In this document: in pieces, positions 46,191-58,199 of the stretch | How the letters are laid out: every line of letters begins with the position of its first letter | Numbering within the stretch: position 1 is the stretch's first letter | Source of the DNA: Zygnema cylindricum | Taxonomy: Eukaryota > Streptophyta > Zygnematophyceae > Zygnematales > Zygnemataceae | DNA length: 64,000 bases | NCBI GenBank assembly: GCA_037447655.1 | Contig: JBBHKE010003562.1 | Span: 21,458-85,457, forward strand | Direction: 5' to 3' | Translations under genes and position numbers: made by a program | The notes under the pieces: generated by a model | What the model saw: the letters and a program-made list of their open reading frames with translations, nothing else | Database searches by the model: none | Told to the model about the DNA's origin: nothing

Positions 46191-49100
46191 ATGGATTTAG
46201 AGAAGCTAGGAAACAGGAGGCCGTCGTCTCGCAGCAGAAGCTCCCCTCGCTCCGGCTCTCCTATTCGGCGGTTAGGAGAGAAAGGCGGAAGTTTATGGGA
46301 TGGACGTTACGAAGGCTTGTCTCCGTACGAAGATCTAGCCACAGATGCAGGTGAGGATATAGGGATTCGGATGGGCGGAGTTTATGGGAAGAAAACTGCA
46401 ACTTTTGTATTAGGTTAAAGCTTATTGAATGTGCACTGAGCTTTTAAAAGCGTTTAGGTGGTGATTAGGTATAAAAACTGAGAATTTGCTGGTCAAACCA
46501 TTAGCTTTATTCTAAAGTTTTATTATCTATGACTTACATTTCACCTCTACTATCGCTCGATAAGACAAAACCATAAAAAAAATGCAATGCTGTTATAACA
46601 AGCTTCACAATATTGCTGGAACTATACGAGCTACGCGTGTATCTCTATTACCGTTAATGTTTTATTTCGGCCTTCAAACTCATTTTCCTCCGTGCACACT
46701 TGGCAGATTATTAAGTAACGTAAATAGCCATACACGATGTGTAACTAATCTAAAATTCATCAGCAGGAGGCTTTACATGACTTTCCTGCCATAAAAATAA
46801 GACCTCGGAGTTTTCTGTTAGTTTTCGGCTCAGTTTCATTTTAAGTTTACGGCTTTGGTGATTGCAAGCTGAAGACTAGCATTTTTTCATGCAGTTAAGC
46901 GAGGCCATACATTTTTGCCCCTTACTGAGGCAATGCCATGGACAATTTCAATACAATTTCAACCCCCTGGTTTGTAGTTATTTTTGAAGGCTGATTAAAC
47001 GATTCTGTTGAATCGATGTTGACTGCCATAAAGAAAGCACATGGACTACATTGCAAGCTGGGTTCCTGCCGTTTTTCAACTACTGTAAGATAGCTCATTT
47101 CAGTTAATTGTTCTGCAGTTAGTTATTGTTCTGTGGTTTATTATTATTAGTTTCTCAAAAATTTAATGTACATCAACGCTATTGTCTGGAAGATTCGTTC
47201 TCTTCGTGTTGTCATGTTCACTGTAGCCGGCATCAGAGGCATCCGGCTTTTTGATACAAAATGAGTATTACATGCTTGTAAAGCCTGTCTTTCAGCCTCA
47301 TATGCTGTAAGCATGCTGCACTCCCCATTGCTATTAGCGCTGGAAAAATTTAAAGCAGTCAAAATCGTTGAACTTTGTGATCAACCGTTGGATTTTTCTT
47401 CTGAGGCAAGCAATTGAAAGGCAGCAGTCTTACTTTTTGATCTTGACGTCACGATTGAAAATCGGAAAACTGTGTGATAAAAAAAAGTACTTTGGCTGCC
47501 GTTTAACACTAATTGCGATGGGCAGTATACTTTTTGTAGCCTGGTTATGAGGGTATTGGACTATACAGGCTTGCAACACATGCGCCCGTATCTTTTTGGC
47601 GTTTTTGTGTTTACTCCCTTGCATTTGTAGCCATATTCATTTACTTTGGACTAGATTTCTGGTCAACCCTACGTTTGGGTAACATTTGGCTTTTGCCCTA
47701 CTAGAAGTCAGAAATATAGTAAGTGCTGGTGTGCGTCATTGTGTCCTTCATCCCCATCCCTTTCTTAACGGCTCCTTACTTCTGGGTATTTTCATCTCTC
47801 ACTTCCATGACCCGATTACACAGATTCTTTATTTCGTCATTTCTATTCTCCATTTCTTTGTTGCCTTATCTCCTTTTCATATTATTTTTCGCAGAAAATA
47901 TGGCTTCTGGTATCTGTCCGACTTTTCTAAAGACAAGTTAAATGATGATTTTGTGGCTATTGCAGAGCGGGTGCGAGTTACAATCCGTGTCAGACCTCCG
48001 ACAAAAGGAGAAGCTGAGCTTAATGAAGAACCTGTTATGGACATTGATCCTGATAGGGGTATTTTAGTTTTGCACAGGTATTGAAAATTCACTCGTCTGA
48101 AAGCTTATGCTGTAGACCTTTGCAAGGGGTTTTAGATATTTTATTGTGGCCATCCACTCATTTAGTTGTTGTTTCGCTTTTTTTTTCATTATTATTTATT
48201 TTGTATTCTGTTTGTGTAAGTGAGCAAAAGAAAAGCCTTGCTTCGAAGAATCTGTTGTCCACACTCTTGTTTATACTTGCAAATTGGATGGGAAAATACA
48301 GAGATGAGAGTACGGAGTTTCAATTTGACGCAGTCCTTCCGTCAACTGCGACTCAAGCTGACGTATATACTGTTGCGGCAAAACCTGTGGTTGCTGTAAG
48401 TTTTTATCCTTATGTGTTTCTAAAGTAAGGTTCCTTCATTTGATAAGTCGTTACTCTGTGACTGAAGCTGATGGGAGTCAGTGAATCCCTGTCACCGGCA
48501 GAAAAGTCCAGTATGGTACAGTTGTGAATTTTTCCTGGCTGTACGATTTTGTTTTTTTTTGTAAGGAAAGAGCCTGCAGCCTTTGGATGGAGGAAAAAAT
48601 GTTTTTGGAATTGGAGGGGAAGTCCTGTCTTTACTCTATAACATCCTTTGTATTTCTGGCAATCTCTGTTCACATGCTATTTCCTTAGGTCTTTTTTCTG
48701 CTTGGCCTTATTCATGTTGAAGCGGCTTATGACATTGTATATAGGTGTGATAGCGGTCGAGGTTCTCACCTTGGCGCTCCATATAGACACCTGAAATCAT
48801 GGAGCATTTCTGTGTCCCGTGTTGCATTCCACTTTTTTTATTTATTTTGGGATTTATTCATCCATTGACAGCATGTTTTACTATGGATTCAATTATTGTT
48901 TCATTGACAGGATGTCTTAAATGGTTATAACGGTACCGTGATGGCGTACGGACAAACTGGTGCTGGGAAAACGTATACACTGTCTAGTACTCAGCCTGGC
49001 CAGCTAGGTAGGGCTTGTATTGTGAGAATACTATCCTGCCCATTGCTATTAGTGTTAAACATTTTTTGGGCAGTCCAAGGCATTAGCTTTATGATCAAGC

Positions 49101-52100
49101 GTTAGTTTTTTTTTTCAGAGGCAAGCAATCTTAATTATGTCACGATTCTTGCTTTTCCTAGAGAGAAACTTGGTTGAGTGAGAGAGTGGAGAAAAAAATG
49201 TGGTTGACAAAGATATGTGCATTACATGTACTATGGCATTCATTACATATGGCCGTTAATGTAAATTGAGAAGCTTTCTGTTTTCTGGCATTTCTGTTCA
49301 GGGATAATACCCCGGGCTTCAGCAGAGGTTTTTACAATGGCAAGTGCAGATGAATTGCACGACTACAGAGTGTCAATGTCTTACATTCAAATTTACATGG
49401 AAATGGTGAGTTAAAGTCCATCGAGGATGTGTACAATGTCTTACATTGAATTGACAAGGACATGGTGAGATGAAGCATAGTGTATATGTGGCGTAAATGT
49501 GTCATCAGCTTAAAGACTTAAATTTTGAGTGGGCATAAAATCTTGTGAGTTCCATTATAGTTCAATTCTTTAACTTTTAGACATATTGAGTAAATATTGG
49601 TACCTAAAAGGGAGCCTACTTGACCACCCTAAGAAACGACATGCATCTCTAAACCTTTTGTGTTTATTCATGGTTTTATTCAGTTAATTTTCAATTTTGA
49701 ATTCCTTCCCCGTAGGGCGAGTGTGCCCTCATATGTTGGTCACTTGGGAACACATGAACGAAGTTGTTAAAGTGGTTACTTAATGTTTCTACATGTCTAT
49801 TGCCTAAAATTTACTTTGTCAGATTGTCAGTGTTAAATTGCAAGCCAGCATTGTCCACGTGCTATGACCTCTCCTTGTATGTATGTGTGCATGTTTATGT
49901 GTGTGTTTTATCTATTACTTTGCATGGAGAGTGTCTGTTTTGAATTGTATCATGGATGGTCAGAGGTAGTTGTTGATATCTATCTTCGACAGTTATTGTT
50001 GTCTTGATCTAAAATTGTCTTAGAATAATTCGTTGCTGAAAAAAATGATGATCTGGAGTAGTTGTTCACATAAACAAGATGTTCGCTCACTTTTTCTGTG
50101 GTATCAGCGGCGACAGGATTGGTGGGACTCTTGTTTGCTCTTTTTCGCATTGCAGTTTTGAGTTGATTTTACGTCAATGATATGCTCGTATAGTATTGAA
50201 GGGATATTTTCCAGTCAGTGTTCATTTGACATACAGGCTGGCATTCATTCATAAGATGTTATCTCTAAGACTCGTTTACTCCATGCGTGATTGCAGATTC
50301 AAGACCTTTTACGGCCATCTAGTTCAAACATGCAAATTCGTGAGAGTGAGAATGGGGTGTACATTTCAGGTGTTGAGGAGGTAATCGGCATTCTTACGTA
50401 ATGGTCATCCATCAGTAAAATGCGTCCATGTCCGTACGTTTTATCTTTTTATTGTTGTTCAGACAACCCTCGTCCTGATCCTCGTCTTCGTCTTCGTCCA
50501 CGTCCTCGTCCTCATCCTCATCCTCATCCTCATCCTCATCCTCATTCGCTCGATTATCATTGTCGCCGATTTTTTTTTGCATTTTTTTAGAATAAATCCC
50601 AGGGGATGCCTAGTCCAGGCTGACAGTCATCGTCTGTGTGAGGAATCTAAGAAACAATCTTGTTGGCAATCTTATCTGCGTGATTGTTATGTCAATTCAC
50701 ATGAGTTTTTGTATGGAGTTTTCAGATCAAAGCCGGTCCATGTGAATCAAGTTTTGTTACAAAAAGAATTTCCTGCTTTTGCCGAATTAACCAGTAAATA
50801 GGCTTAGTTGAAGAACAAATCCGTACTTATTCAGAATACCTCTGAATAGTTTAGGCAGCTTCGGATGTTTTTTACAGTCTTTACTATGCAAATGATATTT
50901 TGGAAATCAACCCTGGAATATTGAGGCATATTTGGTGATCCGTTGTTGACCTGCAGGTGGAAGTTAGGTGTGTGGAGGATTGCTTGAAACTCTTGTCTCT
51001 GGGTGAACGCAACCGTGCTTTCGCGTTCACTAAATTGGTATGACCAGGCAATACAATTTTATACCTTTGAATGTATAACCCAAGTTGAATGCTTTCTATT
51101 TTACCTTGCTTTAAGTTTATGGCACTTGTTTGTGTTGAAAGCTTACCTGCTAAACTATCCTTGGAGGAGATACCTATGTGAGCTAATTTTTGAACAAGTT
51201 GTGGCTCTGGCAGGTCCCAGAGTTTTGGACTGACTGCATTTCACTTCGATCTCCTTATGTATTTTCATTCATTGAAGTGTTTCAAAAGTTATAATTTTAT
51301 TATTTTGTGGAACTTTTCTATAGGAAGAATGTGTATGCGTCATAAGCAAACGATGATAGGTCCAGGGAGTTATTTGTATGCAACTTTCTATGGCTTTGTG
51401 GACGAATCATTTTTAGGACAGCTTTTTCGGAGGTCCATCATCTTTTCTCAACGAGTTGGTCTTCTTCCGCAAATCTTCTTCTTTTGGAAAGAGGTCAATG
51501 CTTTGATGTTGAAGTGAAGTCATTATGCTGATATTGAATCGAGGTCATTTTCCAGAGAATTGAGGGGTATCATTTGAAGTCGCTCTTTTATGTGCAATAT
51601 CCTTAATATTGTTGTGTGATCACGGATTTTTTGTTGTTGTATTGTATGGGTATCCGGGGATGATGTCATAACAGAATGCACATTCATCTCGTAGCCATGC
51701 TATTGCTGTGATTACGGTGGAGAAAAAGGGAAGGAAACCAATTAGTCCTAACCCAGATGAAAAACAAGGGCGTGGGAGAAACCCTGAAGGAGACGACAAG
51801 AAAGCACCTCTGCCGCCGGCGAAGGAGAAGTAAGTTACTGGCCCAGCTGATCTTTGTTTTTGTAACCTTCAGACTGATCAAAAAGGTACACAAGGGTTCT
51901 CCTGCGTTCTTTTGGTTCTCTTTCTCACACGACGTCTCTTGTCTGGAGTCTTTTTAATCCTGACACGGCAAATTTTTGCTGGATTATTTTATTCTATCAT
52001 CGGTGGTCGCAAGGACCTGATAAACCTTGTCAAATTATTGCACTTTGTTGACACTAAAAAAAACCCAAATATCTCACAACATTTCATCGGATTTTGGGAT

Positions 52101-55100
52101 GGACGGATGTTCTCCCTAAATTGGAGGCAAAACCCTGAAAAACCCCAAGTGTTCATGAAATACTGAGACGAACGGATGTGTCTTCCCAAAATGGAGCTTT
52201 ACATACTATGGTAAAATTGAGGCTCTATGATTCACTTAGGTTTATTGGGCACGGGTATGTTTTGGATTTGAAGGTGGTCCCCAACCGATTCAGTATCCAC
52301 CGACTAAAAATCAAGACTGTCTTTATATTTTTGACAATCTGTGCACAGTACCGGAGCCCTAATTCAGTACTTTAGCTGCCATGATTTGCTGGATCCTCTG
52401 ATATGCGAATCTGTTCCGGTCTTGAATTTGGTTGAATTCCGCTTCGAGAAGCTGTTTTCAGTTTGTTTTTAAATGTATCTAATTCTTGAGGAGATAACAT
52501 CATGGGTTATTAGAACTATGCTGGACTGTGTATTTTTTAGATCCGATGGGCTTGTTTAATAATTTCTTTGGTTTTCCATTATTCTGTAATTATGTCTCAT
52601 TCTGAAAGGTGGCTGCAAGAAAAGTTCCTCCATTCTTTTTTAAGTGAAAAAAATGCAATATCTGATTACTGATTAATGTGATAAACAATTAAAAGGGAAG
52701 AAATGAAAATACAATTTTAAATCCATCACTGCTCTTGGCTTTAGAAACTTGTTTTTTAGCCATAAAGTAGATCCATGGCTTCCTTGGTTTAGTTTTTGTT
52801 CTGCCGAATATTGTTTTTCTCAAAGCCTTTTTACTGACTCGCTGTTTGACCTTTTGTCTGATTGCAGAATTCTTGTAGGAAAACTTTTCTTGGTGGATTT
52901 AGCGGGCTCGGAGCGTCTAAAAAAATCCGGTGAGTTTCTTGGATTCACTGTTAGTTTTTTTGCGAAATCAACTGCAAGGTTGAATCAGAATATGAGAAAT
53001 GTTGAACGCTATAGCGTTACGGGTTTCTCTGATTATTTTGCTAATTTTACTAGACTTTTAGGTTATGACACCTTGCTGTATAGTTGCATATGCTGGAGTT
53101 GGTCTTATACTATCTGTGAAGCGGAATTTCAACGACTGAATTGTTAATGTTGCCAAACTGTCTCTGCACAAAGAAGGTTACCAATCAAATTAGTGAATGC
53201 AATCAAGCTGTCTTTGGACACTTAAAACTGTCATTGCTAACAGGCTGTGCATGGATATAAGGAATAAAAAATCGACTTCTTCTTATTTGTTTATCATTTA
53301 TCTGGATTCCTTGAAAACAGCAAACTGTGATGTTCATTTCAAGGTAGCCTGTGTGGTGCAATATAAGCTAAGCGACATAGTTTGTGGATTTTTTTGTGCA
53401 GGTTCTGAGGGTGTACGGGCAAATGAAGCCAAAAGTGTGAATCTTTCTCTCACATCTCTAGGTGTGTGATCCAAACACTTGTTTCTTTTTTTGTTGATTC
53501 CTATCAAACCTTTTTGACGAGAGTCCACTCAAATTGTAGATGGAATAGTGGCAGTCTTTTTCTTAAGAGAATATCAATAACTTTGGCAGAGGAGGGAAGT
53601 CAGACCGGTATTTTTGTTAGTCGTTCATTTTTTATTTAGTCATGCTTGTTTGATTTTGTAATCCATAAACTGTTCTATTTTTTTTTTGGCATTTTGTAAT
53701 TTTTTTTTAGATTGATCCTTCAGGTTCCATAGTTTACTATAGGAGTCGACTAGCTGTTCAATAGAACTTTTGGAGGCTCTCCTTCAAATAGTAATCTCTC
53801 TTTTTTAAATTGTACTTGGGCCAATCGGCATTACATCTTAACCTGCTCTAGGGCAATAGTTTCCCAATTCATGGATTATTTTGCTACCCAGAAGAACCTT
53901 TTCTCTCTTTGAATAGTCTTTTGTTCAGCCTGAAAATGTAGGTGTATTCACAGGCCCTTAATACGTAACCATCCCTTTTATGTCCTGAGGCAAGAGTCAT
54001 TATTGAGTCACTGTTGCATCATCTACTAGTTGTTAGAACATTTACATATTAGACAGTGCAAGTAGTTCCTCAATGATTAGTTGTCAAATAGTTTTTGGGG
54101 TGCTTATGTCCTTGCATTGTGCCGTCTTTCTTGTGAAGCTTTAGTTGATGTTATTGAATTGGATATTTATTGTCCTTGTTTTATAGGAAAATGCATAAAC
54201 GCTCGAGCCGACCCCATGACCACTCATGTACCTTTTCGTGACTCTAAATTAACTCGACTTTTGCAGGAGTCTCTGGGAGGTAAACCATTCATACTTGAAT
54301 TGTGCAAAAGAATAATATTTACTGTTGGCTAATCTTTGTCATTTTTTGAGGCAACTATGGGACAGGATTGAATTCCAAAATTTTGGCCCTTGTTCAAGTC
54401 TGTGCCTCCTATTATGTCGGTGTTTGTAAATAAGGTTTTGCCTGAATTCTGATTTGACTGAAGAAACTGTCTTCTATATTGCGTGTGGTACAATGGCCTG
54501 ATTAAAGTGACGTTTTGTGCTTTGAAGCCAGTTTGCTGAAAACTTAGGAACTCTTACGAGGGTTTTTTTGCGCAGGAAATGCGAAGACATCACTTGTGAT
54601 AAATGTTGCACCAACCGGACATCATGTCTCTGAGTCAATGTCATCACTGTTGTTTGGCTCCAGGGTAAGGTGGCACGTTGTTTTTATTGCCTTCTTTTGG
54701 ATTGTTTCGATGGTAGAATGAACGATTGTCATAGACTTTCTATGGTTTTTGCAATCTCTCAATATATGTTAATGCATGGTCAAGAACCAACTATGCTTTT
54801 CTAGAGCATTTTGCCATTTATTCACCTCAATTTGTACTCAACTAGTGTTTTGCGCCAGTAATCCGTACATCTCTTGTTGCCAGTTTGTTTGTTTGACTAC
54901 GATGTGTTGGCAACAAGCTCTCCTCGTTTGGACATTTCAAGAATACTTTGGGCTTTCAGGTACGTGCCTTTAGGGCAATTCTTTCAGACTGCTGCTTTTA
55001 TTAATAACATCTTTTGTTGTACTGCAGGCAATGAAGGTTAAGACAAAGGCGACAGTCAATGTGGAGGAGGAATATCGTCAACTTACCCGTAATCTACAAG

Positions 55101-58100
55101 AGACAATCGATATGCACGACGACCGTGTACATTCATTAGAGGTGGGAATTGAAAGATTTTGCTAAGCAGGAGACGGTTATGTCTTGAGGTCAACAATCGT
55201 GACACTAGTTGCTTTTTTATGCAATGCCATGGTTGTTTGACGAGTTGAATGTGTGTGGTGTGCTTGATGTATGTACACGTTATATCGGGTGTAGCTTACA
55301 ACAGAACATATTAACCTATCCAACTGATTCTATATACTAAGGCGTGTTAGTAATATCATAGTTGTGTTATTATTGCTAGTTCACAGCAATGTTGGAACAG
55401 TTGTCCCAGTTAAGTGCATTTGACATGATTGTCTTGATTTATACAGATTTACCAAAGAATATCATGAAATGGGCTTAGTTTATGAGTTATGTAAACCAAA
55501 TATGTAACTAGGTTTTGTCAGGTCACTGTCATTGTACAGCTAGAAAATCGATGAAATCCATCCGTGATCTTTTGCACAAATTGACAGGGCCCATACAAAT
55601 GAAACATCAGTTATTTTCTACAAGATTCGCGTATTCTTCTCTCGTTAAATACAGCAATGTTGAAACCTCTCTCAGTCTTACATTTCCAACAAAACCAATT
55701 GGCGATTATTTCGGCAAGGTCTTTACTGAACCCCCTGCCACCAATGGTGTGGCAAAAAGTACCATTTATGATTAACACATCATGCTGGTGTTGGCAGGCA
55801 TTGTTTTCACCTTTTAAACGTTAATAGTTTAAACCCAGCTTTTGCACAAGTTTAAACATTTTCATAAGTTAGGGAGTTAAAACTAGAAGCAGTTTAAACT
55901 TTTTCTGCATCCGTGCATGTACAAATGTACGGGACAGTACACAAGTACATGTACGGTAAGAGTACAGAAAAAGTACATGTGTACTCAATCCAGTTTTTTA
56001 GGCCAAATATATCACGATTATATATTAAACAAAAAAATAAAAAATAAATCAACCAAGACCAACCAAGATCAACCAACCAAGACCAAGATCAACCAACCAA
56101 GACCAAGATCAACCAAGAATTATACTCAAGTTTAAAACGTTGAAATCGCCATTAAATGCTGAGTGCTTTGGGGGGGGGGTATCAGTCGAAACCCAAAACT
56201 GATGATCTATAAGGAGTAATGAAATGTTGTGCTTTAGTATGTTTTGCTTGTATTGCTTTCTCACTCTGAAGCTGTTCTGTCTTATATGAGCAACCACGTG
56301 ATCCCATGGAAGCCTAAACACATGTTTTTCTTTTGTCTCAAGATTTGAACTTTAGTAGCACCATCTTTAAAACCAAGGTATCTGAACTGGAAGTTGCATC
56401 TCAAAATTAGTTTCAATCAACAGAGGAATTGAACAATGGACTTTTGGTTTTTTCCCATTTGAGCATTTTATAGCAATTTATTATAATTTGAACTTGGTCT
56501 CAATGTGTTTTGTACAATGTTATCTTGAAATGATTATTATAAGTTAAAGTAACTTGTCCTCATTGTGCCAGTGATTGTGCCATCTGATGTGTATGTTTTG
56601 TGATGAATCTTTTCTAATTTGTTTTTCACTTCCTTGTTTGGAGAACTTTCTATGAATTTGGAAGTCTGGTTGAAACTTAAGATGTAAGTGATTATTTTGA
56701 AAACCCTATAATCCTAAAAAAATGTTCTTAAAAATAACTTTACGGGTAATCTTTTAAATTGCAGGTAGTTGTGTATTCTCAAGAGGAGCAACTAGCTCAG
56801 GCAAAAGCGAGACTACATTTGCAGGAAGATCAACTTGCTCAACTCCAGGCAGAGAGGGAGGAGATGGCCACTGGACTTGAACAGGAACTCACATCGAGAG
56901 AGGCAGCTTGGGAAATGAGGTGGGTGAACCGCTGTACTTTTTGTATTTTTATATGCCCTGTGATTTTTGTAATATTTCAGTAGAATTGGTGGTAATTTGA
57001 CTGCAGCACTCGGGCTTTTTATGAGATAGGACGGTGGTACCGTACCTTGTTTGGGTGGACGAACAAGTTTTTCCTGTTAAGTCCAAATTCTGTGGTCACG
57101 TGTTAAAAAAATCGTGAAACGGTTGTTGTGTTTTTTGTAGGTAAATGATCCATTGTCGGGAATGAGGCTTTTTTTTATTTTTTCTTTCATGATGGTATGC
57201 TGCGTGACACTCGGAGAATTTTGACAGATGTTTAATGTCACATTGTCCATATGTTTTGGAAAGTCTCAGTATTAAAAAAAGAGGTCATTGAGGGGAATAG
57301 AGAGGATGACATAGTGAAAGAGCGGCTGTCATAAAGGGAATGAGGGAGAGAGTGAGAACTCCTGGAGATCACTGAGGCAAGGAGAAGTGGATGATTTTCA
57401 GATTAGAAGAAGTGAAGACTGAGTCAAGGCGAGCCATGGAAGAGGCACAACATATGCATCGAGTGGTGAGATTCCTCTCGACCCCAAGGAGGAAGGGAAA
57501 CATAATTATTCATGATTAGTTATTATTTATAATCATTTTGTTTTCCTTATAGAAGGAAAACAAAATTGTTCAGATTAAGTGCAAATTTAAGTAGACCTTG
57601 GTGCAGCTTAAGCACCCTAGGGACAGATATTGCTTTGTTTATTGTTTTAAGTTGATTGACGACTCTACTTCGCTCGCATGTTCCACTCCTGACTTATACC
57701 TGTTTATAAATTGTCCACTGAAATGCTTTATGCAAACACGTTGTCTGTATACTGAAATTGCCTTGATTGGAAATATTTTATATTCTTTCCTCTGAAATGG
57801 TTCTTTTGCAGCATTTGGCACAAACTGTGGAGACCATGAGTACACAACGTGACAGTCTGACGGAAAAATTACGGAGAACAAAGGAACGTATCCATTTCTT
57901 GTACTTCGTTGCAATACGGGCCTATGTTAAAGATACAGCCTCTAATCACATTTGCTGGTAAAAAACTGAATATCCAGAAGGCTGTGAGTGTGTCATAAGA
58001 AGAGAGTGTGACATGATGTCACCAGTCTTTGGAAATCGTCAATGTATGGAAACTCTGGGCAAATTTTCCAACTTGAGATGTTCCTGACAGATAGCCTGCC

Positions 58101-58162
58101 CACATAGTAGGGTTTTTCTATCGTTTTCTGTCAAATCTTCTATGGAAGTTACGCCGGACTTC

Positions 58163-58199
<37 letters not shown>

